Shown: positions 1 through 8,587 of the stretch, piece by piece
How the letters are laid out: each line of letters opens with the position of its first letter
Position numbering within the stretch: position 1 is the stretch's first letter
Program-made: the position numbers and the translations under genes
Assembly: GCF_020911865.1 (NCBI RefSeq)
Contig: NZ_CP087131.1
Span: 124,001 to 188,000 of the forward strand
Direction of reading: 5' to 3'
Source: Chryseobacterium sp. C-71
GTDB lineage: Bacteria; Bacteroidota; Bacteroidia; Flavobacteriales; Weeksellaceae
Length of the DNA: 64,000 nucleotides
The notes under the pieces: generated by a model
What the model saw: the letters and a program-made list of their open reading frames with translations, nothing else
The model's database searches: none
What the model was told of the DNA's origin: nothing

Positions 1-392
1 TTAAGATAGGGAAGTGCGTGATGCACCAAAAGATAATAATGAACCACATTTTTATGATAGGAATCTAAGAATTTCTCATACGAACCATTTTCCAGTCCAA
101 CACCATCGTTTACACCCGCATTATTGACAATTCCATCGATTTTACCGTATTTTTTTACGACTTCCTCAATGGCTTTTTTACATTCTTCGGGTTGGGAAAG
201 TTCGGCGGTAACAAAGTCAGCTTTTCCTCCAAGATCCTGTATTTCCTGAATGGCTTTTTTGTTGTCGTCTTCATTTCTTCCGATGATTATCGGTAACGCA
301 TTTTCTTCGGCCAAAACTTTTGCAATAGCATTTCCAATTCCTTTTGCACCGCCGCTTACGATGATTATTTTATTATCTAAATTTAAATTCAT
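1..392 (-). CDS. SDR oxidoreductase, probable L-fucose dehydrogenase (partial)
   Basis: Short-chain dehydrogenase whose C-terminal half lies beyond the left window edge. The visible N-terminus reads MNLNLDNKIIIVSGGAKGIG, with the Rossmann glycine motif GGAKGIG near residue 14. NNAG follows near residue 90. The Y-x3-K catalytic pair is not yet reached. It is the last visible gene of a minus-strand operon carrying every other step of non-phosphorylating fucose breakdown, so oxidation of L-fucose to its lactone is the likely role (inference from context; SDR sequence alone does not fix the substrate). A dispersed leader-type repeat begins 3 bases upstream of its start codon. Confidence 0.8.
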   Translation of the reverse strand, partial: MNLNLDNKIIIVSGGAKGIGNAIAKVLAEENALPIIIGRNEDDNKKAIQEIQDLGGKADFVTAELSQPEECKKAIEEVVKKYGKIDGIVNNAGVNDGVGLENGSYEKFLDSYHKNVVHYYLLVHHALPYL

Positions 393-395
393 AAT

Positions 396-495
396 GTTTT
401 TTTTAACGCAAAGTGCACAAAGATTTTTTTTTGACTACTAACTGTTTTTAAGTTCGCAAAGGCATTTCATTTAACAAAGACCATAAAGTTTTTAA
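396..495 (-). repeat. dispersed leader repeat, copy 1
   Basis: AT-rich element lying directly in front of the SDR start. Read on the minus strand it contains CTTTGCGAACTTAAAAACAG, then a TTAGTAGT-like stretch, an A-run, ATCTTTGTG and CTTTGCGTTAAAAAA. Closely similar copies stand in front of the UxaA-family gene (5446-5540) and the cupin gene (11900-11991), each in the same orientation relative to the downstream gene. Confidence 0.75.
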
Positions 496-621
496 TTACA
501 TTCATTTTAAAATAAAAATCTTAGATTTTTAAAAACTTAAGTGTTCTTCTATACGCAAAGAATTTAATCCTAAATATTCTTAAGTGTTAAAAAAATTCGT
601 GAGTTTTATGGTAATGAAAAA

Positions 622-1452
622 TTATAGTTTGTAAAATTTCACCGCATTTCCAGAGAAAAAAAGTTCTTGTTCTTCTTTTGAAAACTGACTTACATATTTT
701 GAAATCAATTCCACCCACAAAGCATAATTTCCACCTAATAAAATGACAGGCCAATCACTTCCGAAAACTAAACGCTTAATTCCGAATTGCGAAAAAATGA
801 AATCTAAAATTTCAAATATTGATTTTTCATTAATATTATTCCAGTTTCCTTGTGTTAAAAGTCCCGAAATTTTGCAATAAATGTTATGATTTTTGGCAAG
901 TTCGGAAATGTTGGATTTCCATTCTTTTAAATCATTAGTTTTCAAATCCGGTTTTCCGCAATGATCCAGAATAAAGGGTTGATCGGGCAATTTTTCCGAA
1001 AGTTTTACGGCATCCAAAAGCTGATCCTGTCTTAACAAAATATCGTAAGTATAATTATATTTGTGAAGTGCAGAGATTCCGTTGAGTACATTTTTTTGCA
1101 GTAAAAAACCGATTTCTTCTCCTTCAGCGATATGTCTGAAACCTTTAATCAACTTTTCAAATTGATAATTTTGAAGTGACTGTTCAAGTTTATCAGAAGT
1201 TAAAGTTAAATCAATCCAACCGACAACACCTTTAATAAAAGGATTTTCTTTAGCTAAATTCACCAAAAAATCCGTCTCCTCATCACTTTGACTCGCCTGA
1301 ACTGCAACACAGCCATCAATCCGATTTTCATTTAAATAGAACGAAAAATCTTCCGGCAAAAAGTCTTTCTGGATCGCTGCCATTTCATTCGAAATCCATG
1401 CATCCCGAACCGGATCAAACTTCCAAAAATGAACGTGAGAATCAATAATCAT
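622..1452 (-). CDS. L-fuconolactonase, amidohydrolase-2 family
   Basis: A 276-residue TIM-barrel metal-dependent hydrolase of the amidohydrolase-2 family. It begins MIIDSHVHFWKFDP, the N-terminal HxH metal motif of this family. Later signatures include FILDHCGKPD near residue 165 and VFGSDWPV near residue 231 (metal-binding Asp). In characterised fucose pathways this family hydrolyses L-fucono-lactone to L-fuconate. It sits 29 bases downstream of the mutarotase gene in the same operon, which supports that substrate over other sugar lactones. Length is normal for the family. Confidence 0.87.
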   Translation of the reverse strand: MIIDSHVHFWKFDPVRDAWISNEMAAIQKDFLPEDFSFYLNENRIDGCVAVQASQSDEETDFLVNLAKENPFIKGVVGWIDLTLTSDKLEQSLQNYQFEKLIKGFRHIAEGEEIGFLLQKNVLNGISALHKYNYTYDILLRQDQLLDAVKLSEKLPDQPFILDHCGKPDLKTNDLKEWKSNISELAKNHNIYCKISGLLTQGNWNNINEKSIFEILDFIFSQFGIKRLVFGSDWPVILLGGNYALWVELISKYVSQFSKEEQELFFSGNAVKFYKL

Positions 1453-1481
1453 ATCTAATTATTTTTTTTCTAAAATGTAAT

Positions 1482-1811
1482 TTATAAAGAAAATATTTTG
1501 TCCATCAACCGCCACTTTTCTCCAGCTTTCGAATTGGGCAACTGTTGTTGAAATTTCCACATCAATTCTTCCCATTCCTGAACTCTCGGATTTTTTTGAT
1601 CCAAATCATTTTTAGCCTCAAAAGAAAAACTGTCCTCAGCTTCAATAATCATAAACAACCGATTTTGAACACTGTAAATCTCCATATTTATAATTCCGGA
1701 ATCCAAAATACTTTTCCGAACTTCAGGCCAGATATTTTGATGATAATTTTCGTATTCCGCAATCAATTCAGGATTATCAATCAAGTCAAGAGCAAGACAG
1801 AATTTTTTCAT
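1482..1811 (-). CDS. L-fucose/L-rhamnose mutarotase family protein
   Basis: A 109-residue protein of the RhaM-like mutarotase family (dimeric ferredoxin-like fold). Family landmarks are visible: an N-terminal LALDL strand, YHQNIWPEVRKSI around residues 23-35 with the conserved His and Trp, NRLFMIIEAEDSFSF around 50-64, and a C-terminal WRLMDKIFSL. Its role is interconversion of sugar anomers so that the dehydrogenase receives the right form. The gene overlaps the upstream FAH-family gene by 4 bases (ATGA), indicating translational coupling. Neighbours favour L-fucose over L-rhamnose. Confidence 0.87.
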   Translation of the reverse strand: MKKFCLALDLIDNPELIAEYENYHQNIWPEVRKSILDSGIINMEIYSVQNRLFMIIEAEDSFSFEAKNDLDQKNPRVQEWEELMWKFQQQLPNSKAGEKWRLMDKIFSL

Positions 1812-2659
1812 TCGTCGTAAGCTTTCACTTTTTGGACACTGCTCCCCAAACCATCAATTCCCAATTCCACCACGTCGCCGGATTTCAGATACCAGGGCTC
1901 AGGTTTTTGTCCCAAACCAACACCCGCAGGCGTTCCTGTACTGATGATATCACCCGGAAGCAAAGTCATAAACTGACTGATGTAGCTCACAATAAACGGT
2001 ACATTAAAAATAAGATTTGAAGTGTTCCCATCCTGCAGAATTTCCCCGTTCACCTTCAGCCACAAACGCAGATTATGAACATCCTCAATCTCATCAGGCG
2101 TTGCAATAAACGGTCCGATCGGCGCAAAAGTATCGCAGCTTTTCCCTTTTACCCATTGTCCGTTTCTTTCCAGTTGAAAGGCTCTTTCACTATAATCGTT
2201 GTGCAAAACATAGCCGGCAACGTGCTCAAGGGCATTTTCCTCAGAAACATAACTCGCTTTTTTTCCGATCACGATGGCCAACTCAACTTCCCAGTCGGTT
2301 TTGGTGCTCGTTTTTGGAATGATTAAATCATCATTTGGGCCCACAATCGCAGAAGTCGCCTTAAAAAACAAAATCGGCTCCTGCGGAATCGGCGCGTTGG
2401 TTTCAGCGGCATGATCTTTATAATTCAATCCCACACAGATAATTTTTGAAGGTCTTGCCAAAGGAGCTCCCAGTCTTTCGTTAGCAGAAATTTCAGGCAA
2501 ATTATGGGTGTGTATTTCAGATTTTAAATTTTCTATGGCTTCACCGGAAAAAAAGTTCTCATCATAATCTTTTACCAGATGAGAAACATCGTATCTTTTA
2601 TCGTCAATAATAACTCCTGGTTTTTCCTGTCCCGGCTGTCCGAATTTTATTAATTTCAT
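1808..2659 (-). CDS. FAH-family hydrolase, probable 2,4-diketo-3-deoxy-L-fuconate hydrolase
   Basis: Fumarylacetoacetate-hydrolase family protein. I place the start at the ATG at 2659 (MKLIKFGQPGQEKPG), the family's usual N-terminus, rather than 9 codons upstream. The FAH core is clear: KIICVGLNYKDHAAE, the acidic metal-binding region LFFKATSAIVGP...TDWEVELAIVIGK, and DIISTGTPAGVG near the C-terminus. In the fucose pathway this enzyme cleaves the diketo acid to pyruvate and L-lactate. Its coupling to the mutarotase and the nearby SDR and dehydratase support this; an acylpyruvase with another substrate cannot be excluded from sequence alone. Confidence 0.87.
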   Translation of the reverse strand: MKLIKFGQPGQEKPGVIIDDKRYDVSHLVKDYDENFFSGEAIENLKSEIHTHNLPEISANERLGAPLARPSKIICVGLNYKDHAAETNAPIPQEPILFFKATSAIVGPNDDLIIPKTSTKTDWEVELAIVIGKKASYVSEENALEHVAGYVLHNDYSERAFQLERNGQWVKGKSCDTFAPIGPFIATPDEIEDVHNLRLWLKVNGEILQDGNTSNLIFNVPFIVSYISQFMTLLPGDIISTGTPAGVGLGQKPEPWYLKSGDVVELGIDGLGSSVQKVKAYDE

Positions 2660-2698
2660 ATTATTTTTATATTTTTTAAAAGCCAAATTATTATTTGA

Positions 2699-2816
2699 AG
2701 CTAATCCCGCTATCCACTATATCTTTTTTGTCATTGCGATCAACGTGATCAATTGTTTTACTTTTTTGCCATCGCAATGACAAAAAAGGATGCCGTTCCT
2801 ATCGGGGCTAGGGTAG
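2699..2816. repeat. REP-like intergenic element with 18-bp perfect inverted repeat
   Basis: The gap between the two operon genes holds perfect arms CTTTTTTGTCATTGCGAT (2723-2740) and its complement (2771-2788) around a 30-base spacer. Flanking GCTAATCCCGCTATCC and ATCGGGGCTAGGGTAG segments complete an element of a kind I recall as common between genes in Flavobacteriia. It would fold into a long hairpin in the fucose mRNA. No coding potential. Confidence 0.65.
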
Positions 2817-2853
2817 TTTTTCCTCCTTTCAAATTTGTATAAAACTACAAAAT

Positions 2854-3618
2854 TTAGTTGTTCAAAGTTGTAAAACCACCGTCAATTGGATAGTCCACAC
2901 CAGTAATAAATGAAGCTTCGTCACTGCATAAATACAATGCCAAGGAAGCGACTTCCTCAGGCTGAGCCATCCTTCCGATAGGTTGAGTTTTCGATAATTT
3001 GACAAACATTTCTTCGATATTATCGGGATAATTATTCTTTAAGAATCCATCCACAAAAGGCGTATGCACTCTTGCCGGAGATATCGAATTGCAACGGATA
3101 TTTTCACTGATATAATCTTTGGCAACACTCATCGTCATTGCTTTCACCGCACCTTTTGCCGTACTGTAAGCAAACCGGTCAGGAATTCCCACCAACGCAG
3201 CAATGGAAGCCATATTGATAATCACTCCGCCACCTGATTTTCTAATCTGCGGAATCGCTGCGAACAGACAGTTATAAACCCCTTTAATATTGACATTGTA
3301 AAGTCTGTCAAAATCTTCTTCCGAAGTCGTATCTGCCTTTCCGATGTGTGCAATTCCGGCATTATTGACAAGAATATTTACTGCTCCAATCTGCCCGAAA
3401 ACTTCCAAAACATCCTTCTGTTTTGAGACATCACAGGCATAAACTTTAGCATTTCCTCCCGCAGACTTAATTTTCCCAAGCGTTTCCTGTCCGTTTTGTT
3501 CTGTAATTTCAAGGATATGAACTTCCGCGCCATTAGCTGCCAACTGAACCGCAATAGCCTGCCCAATCCCGCTTCCTCCGCCTGTCACAACGGCTTTTTT
3601 ATTTTTTAATGAAAACAT
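2854..3618 (-). CDS. SDR dehydrogenase, probable 2-keto-3-deoxy-L-fuconate dehydrogenase
   Basis: A 254-residue classical short-chain dehydrogenase with all core motifs: TGGGSGIGQ (about 12-20) for NAD(P) binding, NNAGIA (about 86-91), a catalytic Ser in INMASIAA, and the YSTAK catalytic pair (about 150-154). The C-terminus has FITGVDYPIDGGFTTLN, typical of the family. In the fucose pathway the 2-keto-3-deoxy acid is oxidised at C4 before FAH-type cleavage; the flanking FAH and UxaA-family genes make that the best assignment. The window-edge SDR would do the first oxidation; which SDR does which step is inferred. Confidence 0.87.
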   Translation of the reverse strand: MFSLKNKKAVVTGGGSGIGQAIAVQLAANGAEVHILEITEQNGQETLGKIKSAGGNAKVYACDVSKQKDVLEVFGQIGAVNILVNNAGIAHIGKADTTSEEDFDRLYNVNIKGVYNCLFAAIPQIRKSGGGVIINMASIAALVGIPDRFAYSTAKGAVKAMTMSVAKDYISENIRCNSISPARVHTPFVDGFLKNNYPDNIEEMFVKLSKTQPIGRMAQPEEVASLALYLCSDEASFITGVDYPIDGGFTTLNN

Positions 3619-3678
3619 TTATATATTTTTATTTACAATTTTACTAATAACTTTTAGCTTTGATGATATTGTTTGTAT

Positions 3679-3735
3679 AAACCACCCCGTCAAAAAATCG
3701 AAGATTTTTCGCCACCCTCCAAAGGAGGGGAATTT
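3679..3735. repeat. short intergenic element with two tandem hairpins
   Basis: Two small stems lie in tandem: AAAAATC-GAA-GATTTTT (3693-3709) and CCCTCC-AAA-GGAGGG (3715-3729). Read on the minus strand the second hairpin ends in a T-run, so it could attenuate the operon between the UxaA-family gene and the SDR gene. The motif resembles dispersed elements of Flavobacteriia (from memory). Confidence 0.5.
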
Positions 3736-3770
3736 TTACTTGGCTCTTTTTTCTTTTAACTTGGCTCTTC

Positions 3771-5411
3771 CTATAAACTTACCCCTCTTTTCCAAGGAAT
3801 AAAATCATCCTGATTCAATGCTACAGCTTTAGTAATGATATTTCCGCTGGCAACGTCGATACAGAAATCCAAAATATCTTCACCCATCTGTTGAATGGTT
3901 TTTTCGCCACGCACAACCGCACCAGTATCAATATCAATAATATCTGACATTTTTGTTGCTAAAACAGTATTGGTAGCCACTTTGATGACAGGGCAAACCG
4001 GATTTCCTGTAGGTGTACCAAGACCTGTTGTAAACAGAATTAAAGTTGCGCCTGAAGCAGCTTTTCCCGTGGTAGCTTCCACATCATTTCCCGGTGTGCA
4101 GACAAGGCTTAATCCTGGTTTTGTTGCAGGTTCTGTATAATCTAAAACATCTACAACAGGGGCGGAACCTCCTTTCTTTGCGGCGCCTGCGGATTTTATG
4201 GCATCTGTGATTAATCCGTCTTTAATATTTCCTGGTGACGGATTCATATAAAATCCTGAACCGACTGCATGAGCAAGTTCATCATATTCCGTCATTAACT
4301 TGATGAATTTTTCTGCGGTTGGTTTATCTACAGCACGATCAATTAATTCCTGTTCGACACCACACAATTCCGGGAATTCTGCCAGTAAAACTTTAGCTCC
4401 CAAAACTGAAAGAATATCGGCGAGATGTCCTACAGCCGGATTGGCTGAAATACCACTAAATCCATCGCTTCCTCCACATTTTACACCGACACAAAGTTTG
4501 CTTATCGGTGCATCTTCACGTTCAATTTTATTAATTTCTAAGAGTCCTTTCAGGGTTTCAAAAATAGCGTTCTTGATCATTGTTTCTTCACTTACCTCTT
4601 TTTGCTGTTCAAAAACGAGTAAAGGTTTATCAAAATCAGGATTCCGATTGTATAAATCTCTTCTAAAATTATCAATTTGAAGATGCTGACAACCCAGACT
4701 CAACAAAGTAACTCCAGCCACATTGGGATGGTCGGCATAAGCAGCCAACAGTTTACTCAAAGAATCCGAATCCTGTCTTGTTCCGCCGCAGCCGCCGGTG
4801 TGATTGAGAAATTTAATTCCATCCACATTCTTAAAAACTCGTTTTTGTGTGGGAATATTGGATGGCGAAAAATCAATTTCATCCAAGTTTTCTCCCTTAG
4901 AAATGGCTTCCACTAATTGATGCGTGTAATCTTTATATTTCGCATCGACCGCATATCCCAAATTGTCGTAGAGGGATTCTTTAATGATATCCAAATTTCG
5001 GTTTTCGCAAAAAACGGTAGGGATAAAAAGCCAATAATTAGCCGTTCCCACATCGCCGTTTGAGCGGTGATATCCTTTAAAAGTTTTATGTAAAAATTTT
5101 GATACATCGGGTTTTGTCCAATCATAGTCAACATCTCTGTAGTAGCAAGGCTCGGCAGCATGTTTTGTATTGTCGGTCGTCATTCGGGTTCCCGCCGCCA
5201 AGTCGTACTGTACTTTACCTACCAAAACGCCATACATAAAGATTTCGTCGCCCTGTTTCATGTCATTTATAAAGAATTTATGCTTAGCGGGGATTGCTTC
5301 TAAAGTGGTATAAGTAACTCCTTCGAAAATAATTTCGGTTTCTGCCGGAATATCCTGCAAAGCGACCAAAACATTATCTTTTTGATTTATTTTTAAAATT
5401 AATTTACTCAT
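3771..5411 (-). CDS. UxaA-family (altronate dehydratase-like) hydro-lyase, probable L-fuconate dehydratase
   Basis: A 546-residue full-length UxaA-family protein. Residues 1 to about 100 form an SAF-type N-terminal domain (ILKINQKDNVLVALQDIPAE). The rest is the catalytic domain, with Cys/Gly motifs likely to hold the metal: HTGGCGG, TLLSLGCQ and VGVKCGGSDGFSG. The family dehydrates sugar acids such as altronate or galactarate. Here every other operon gene fits L-fucose, so L-fuconate to 2-keto-3-deoxy-L-fuconate is the probable reaction. UxaA-type genes also occur in the Campylobacter jejuni fucose island (split in two), whereas Xanthomonas uses an enolase-superfamily enzyme. The start is preceded by leader repeat copy 2. 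Confidence 0.87.
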   Translation of the reverse strand: MSKLILKINQKDNVLVALQDIPAETEIIFEGVTYTTLEAIPAKHKFFINDMKQGDEIFMYGVLVGKVQYDLAAGTRMTTDNTKHAAEPCYYRDVDYDWTKPDVSKFLHKTFKGYHRSNGDVGTANYWLFIPTVFCENRNLDIIKESLYDNLGYAVDAKYKDYTHQLVEAISKGENLDEIDFSPSNIPTQKRVFKNVDGIKFLNHTGGCGGTRQDSDSLSKLLAAYADHPNVAGVTLLSLGCQHLQIDNFRRDLYNRNPDFDKPLLVFEQQKEVSEETMIKNAIFETLKGLLEINKIEREDAPISKLCVGVKCGGSDGFSGISANPAVGHLADILSVLGAKVLLAEFPELCGVEQELIDRAVDKPTAEKFIKLMTEYDELAHAVGSGFYMNPSPGNIKDGLITDAIKSAGAAKKGGSAPVVDVLDYTEPATKPGLSLVCTPGNDVEATTGKAASGATLILFTTGLGTPTGNPVCPVIKVATNTVLATKMSDIIDIDTGAVVRGEKTIQQMGEDILDFCIDVASGNIITKAVALNQDDFIPWKRGVSL

Positions 5412-5445
5412 TTCTAGTTTTAAAATTGGATTTTTTTGTGAAATG

Positions 5446-5540
5446 CTTTTTTAACGCAAAGAGCACAAAGATTTTTTTAAGTACTAACTGTTTTTAAGTT
5501 CGCAAAGGCGTTTCACTTAGCTAAGTCCCCAAAGATTTTT
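5446..5540 (-). repeat. dispersed leader repeat, copy 2
   Basis: Second copy of the leader element, occupying nearly all of the gap between the fucP-like gene and the UxaA-family start. On the plus strand it shares TTTTTTAACGCAAAG, GCACAAAGATTTTTTT, TACTAACTGTTTTTAAGTTC and GCAAAGGC with copy 1. Confidence 0.75.
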
Positions 5541-5546
5541 CCATAT

Positions 5547-6824
5547 TTATTGCAAGGATTTCTTACTTCTGAATCTTAATGAAAATAAAAATACGGTGAT
5601 AAAACAGACTAAAGGTACGATATAAGAAAAGTGGATGTTCCCTGAAATATCTGTAATTTTACTTGCAATCGGTGGTATAATAGCACCTCCGACAATAGAC
5701 ATTATTAATAAACTTGAGGCAGGTTTTGTTTCTGCATCCGCTCCTTCAATTCCTAAGGCAAAAATAGTTGGAAACATTATGGACATAAAAAATGTAAGCG
5801 CAACCAATGCATATAATGTTGAAATTCCTGATCCTGCAATAACCCAGAGACTGAGAATGATACTTATTACACTGTAAATTCTCAATAATTTCTGTGGTGA
5901 AATATATCTCATGAAAAAAGTTCCTGCAAAACGCCCAATCATAAATAATAATCCCGCCACACCTGCATAATATTTAGCTTCCTGACCTTTCATGTTTATT
6001 GCATCTTCAGCAAAAACCAAGAGAAAACTGAAGACATAAATTTGTGCACCGATATAAAAAAACTGCGCAAGAACTCCCCATCCTACATTTTTTACGCCTA
6101 AAACCTGTAGAAAATTCTTTGTTGATTTTTCTTTGCTTTCCGTTACTTCCGGTAGTTTTACGAATAAAAATAAGAACATGACCAGTAGAATAATTAATCC
6201 CAATATCATGTAAGGTCCTTTTACGAGCGAAGTTTCAGCGTGGATGTAGGCCAGTTTTGCAGCCTGATCAAGTCCGGCAAGTTCTTCCTGTGATTTTGGT
6301 TCTTCACTCAGAATGAAAATTCCGCCAACGATAGGAGCAATTGAAGCTGCCAAACCATTAAAAGACTGTGCAAAGTTTAATCTTTGTGTTGCTTTTTCAG
6401 GTATGCCCAAAACAGTAATGTAAGGATTTGCTGCGGTTTCCAGAATCGCAAGACCGCAAGATAAAACAAAAAGAGCCCCGAGAAAAAACGGATAACTAAT
6501 CGTATTAGCAGCCGGAACAAACAAAAAACATCCAGCCGAGAAAAAGAACAAACCTACCAAAATCCCGGTTTTGTAACCATATTTCTGAATAATCATTCCT
6601 GCAGGAATGGCCAATAAAAAGTACGCTGCAAAAACAGATGAATCTACTAACGAAGCCTGAAAATGGTTCAGGTGAAAAGAACTTCGAAGGTGTTTGATCA
6701 AGATCGGATCAAGGTTATGGATAAATCCCCAAAAGAAAAACAAACTCGTGATAAGGATCAGAGGAAAGTAGTAATTTTTCTTTTTTGAAGAAGAAAAGGA
6801 GTTTTCGGGTTGGGTATTATTCAT
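5547..6824 (-). CDS. fucP: FucP-type L-fucose:H+ symporter (MFS)
   Basis: A 425-residue, 12-helix major facilitator protein of the sugar:H+ FHS family. The N-terminus has FFFWGFIHNLDPILIKHLR, the typical first helix with its acidic residue. ILETAANPYITVLG near residue 128 matches the conserved Glu/Asn motif of FucP. IGRFAGTFFMRYISP near 290 is the repeated MFS loop. It brings L-fucose across the inner membrane with protons. It is the promoter-proximal gene of the operon; 590 bases lie upstream before the divergent ABC gene. Some FHS transporters carry glucose/galactose instead, but the neighbours decide for fucose. Confidence 0.9.
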   Translation of the reverse strand: MNNTQPENSFSSSKKKNYYFPLILITSLFFFWGFIHNLDPILIKHLRSSFHLNHFQASLVDSSVFAAYFLLAIPAGMIIQKYGYKTGILVGLFFFSAGCFLFVPAANTISYPFFLGALFVLSCGLAILETAANPYITVLGIPEKATQRLNFAQSFNGLAASIAPIVGGIFILSEEPKSQEELAGLDQAAKLAYIHAETSLVKGPYMILGLIILLVMFLFLFVKLPEVTESKEKSTKNFLQVLGVKNVGWGVLAQFFYIGAQIYVFSFLLVFAEDAINMKGQEAKYYAGVAGLLFMIGRFAGTFFMRYISPQKLLRIYSVISIILSLWVIAGSGISTLYALVALTFFMSIMFPTIFALGIEGADAETKPASSLLIMSIVGGAIIPPIASKITDISGNIHFSYIVPLVCFITVFLFSLRFRSKKSLQ

Positions 6825-6924
6825 TGATCTGGCTGGTTTATTAATTGTTTCTTTTCAACATTTCAAATGAAAAGGTTAATCGATTGCATTTTGTTTTTAC
6901 ATTCAAAATTTATCACTTCTTCTA

Positions 6925-6941
6925 CAAAACTTAAACGTTTT
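6925..6941 (-). promoter_or_regulatory. possible operator/promoter of the fucose operon
   Basis: AAAACTTAAACGTTTT has matching AAAAC/GTTTT arms, like a short regulator half-site pair. The overlapping minus-strand sequence TAAGTTTTG resembles the Bacteroidetes -7 box but with one extra base. It lies about 100 bases ahead of the fucP-like start. Suggestive only. Confidence 0.25.
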
Positions 6942-7176
6942 CTGATTTTTAAAAGTATAATAATTTTTCGAATAAAAAATTGGGAGTGCAGGATAGTACA
7001 AGATGGTTAAGAAATCTTGAAATTTATTAATGATTTGTTAATTTGATTTTAATTTCAAGCAATAACCGAGCGCATTAATTCTATAATAAGAAATATAACT
7101 TTTATAAACCATATTGAAATGATTTTAACTAAAAAAAATGTAATTTAGAATAAAATACAGTTGGAAAAAACATATT

Positions 7177-7362
7177 ATGGAATACTTTGCAACTTCAGAA
7201 AAATTCACAACTTTCAAAATAACAAAAAACGAACAGATAATCGGGGAACTGCACTACAAAAACTGGTTTACATGTCGATAATGATGGGTATGGGATGTAA
7301 ACCTAGACTTCGTTTTAGCAACTTATAATCAGAAAGATATAGTGGTTTATTTTTCTCATTAA
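7177..7362 (+). pseudogene. remnant of a small unknown gene
   Basis: An ATG at 7177 opens a good-looking start (MEYFATSEKFTTFKITKNEQ) that runs on through IIGELHYKNWFTCR but stops after about 34 codons. Downstream, the bases at 7289-7315 could encode a VKPR-type continuation only after a frame change, and stops follow in all frames. This looks like the eroded 5' part of a gene for a protein of roughly 120-150 residues. No function can be assigned. Confidence 0.35.
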
Positions 7363-7414
7363 ATTATTATAACTTATCCTTATTTTATTTATCTTCGATT
7401 TATAAATATCCCAA

Positions 7415-8566
7415 ATGACGAAACACCAACATCGTGTGAACGAGGTTTATCATTTCTTTGATAATAAAGATACTGTATTAGGTTTTAGAAAACTGCTAGA
7501 CTGCGCTATCGATACGCAGAAAATGGAAATCTTTAAAGAAGCCATCAACCTGACAGACTGGAAAGAAACAAATAGCCACGCAATAAGCGAGTTTATTGAA
7601 AAGTGTAAAATCCTTCTTCAAAAAATTGAAAAAATTCAGGTGCAGGAACATTCGGTTGAGAAACCTGTGCTTCGGGCAAAAAATATTTTGAAATCTTACG
7701 GAAGTAATAGATTTTCTCTCGGCCCGGTTTCTATGGAAATCAATAAAGGCCAGGTTTACGGTTTGGTAGGAGAGAACGGAAACGGGAAAACTACACTTCT
7801 GCGAATTTTAGCCAAAGAAATTTCTTTTAATGAAGGTGAACTCAATTATTCTTTCAATTCTGAACCGAAAGATGAATATGACCTCCGCACAAAATTGGTG
7901 TACATCCCGCAGCGTACTGAGAAATGGTATGGAAGTTTAAAAGATAATTTGAAATTCGTTCTGTCAAATTACAGCGTTAAACCTGAAGAAAATGAGATCC
8001 GGACGTTGATGATGATCGCCAGATTGGGACTTTGGAATTACAAACATTTGAAATGGAACGAGCTTTCTTCCGGCTACAAAATGCGTTTTGAATTAGCCCG
8101 AACTCTTTTAAGAAAACCAGAAATTCTTTTATTGGATGAGCCTTTAGCAAATCTCGATGTTTTGGCTCAGCAGGTTATTCTGGAAGATTTAAAATCGATT
8201 GCCAACTCCGTTAATCATCCGATTGCTTTGATTTTAAGCTCTCAGCAATTGTATGAAGTCGAAAAAGTTTCAGATAAAGTGATTTTCCTGAAAAACGGCC
8301 AGTACAAAGATAATTCTGAATTGAAAGATACCGAAAATGCAAGCTTGATTATAGAAATTGATACCACCAATTCAAGAGAACATCTGCTTGAAGTTTTCAA
8401 AGATTTTCCTTTAGAAAAACTGAATTTTAATGGTGGAGTTTATGTAGCTTATTTCTCTGCCGAAACTGAGTTTCATAAAGTCATCACAGCTTTGGGGCAA
8501 GCGAAAACAGACTTGGTCTACATCAGGAATATCTCATCTTCTACGAGAAGATTTTTCGTTAATTAA
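7415..8566 (+). CDS. ABC transporter ATP-binding protein
   Basis: A 383-residue ABC ATPase. About 90 residues without a recognised domain precede the nucleotide-binding domain. Then come Walker A GENGNGKTT (about 119-127), signature LSSGYKMRFELART (about 226), Walker B ILLLDEPLANLD (about 247), and a Gln-rich segment SSQQLYEVEKVSDK where the H-loop His is normally found, here replaced by Gln (SSQQ). A C-terminal extension of about 85 residues resembles the DUF4162-like tail of export-type ATPases. The gene lies 21 bases upstream of a 639-residue membrane protein that is probably its partner. The H-loop change may alter hydrolysis. Confidence 0.88.
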   Translation: MTKHQHRVNEVYHFFDNKDTVLGFRKLLDCAIDTQKMEIFKEAINLTDWKETNSHAISEFIEKCKILLQKIEKIQVQEHSVEKPVLRAKNILKSYGSNRFSLGPVSMEINKGQVYGLVGENGNGKTTLLRILAKEISFNEGELNYSFNSEPKDEYDLRTKLVYIPQRTEKWYGSLKDNLKFVLSNYSVKPEENEIRTLMMIARLGLWNYKHLKWNELSSGYKMRFELARTLLRKPEILLLDEPLANLDVLAQQVILEDLKSIANSVNHPIALILSSQQLYEVEKVSDKVIFLKNGQYKDNSELKDTENASLIIEIDTTNSREHLLEVFKDFPLEKLNFNGGVYVAYFSAETEFHKVITALGQAKTDLVYIRNISSSTRRFFVN

Positions 8567-8587
8567 TATTCTTTAATTCAAATTAAA

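Larger units (their letters stand above)
6825..7414. other. intergenic region upstream of the fucose operon
   Basis: 590 AT-rich bases between divergent genes. They must hold the fucose operon promoter (minus) and a promoter for the ABC gene (plus). A gene remnant lies at 7177-7362. No intact gene, RNA or regulator gene for the operon is visible; the regulator may be outside the window. Confidence 0.6.

Noticed and set aside
3895..4916. Long open frames on the strand opposite the UxaA-family gene
   Set aside because: Antisense shadows of a clear coding gene; no start context, no family resemblance.
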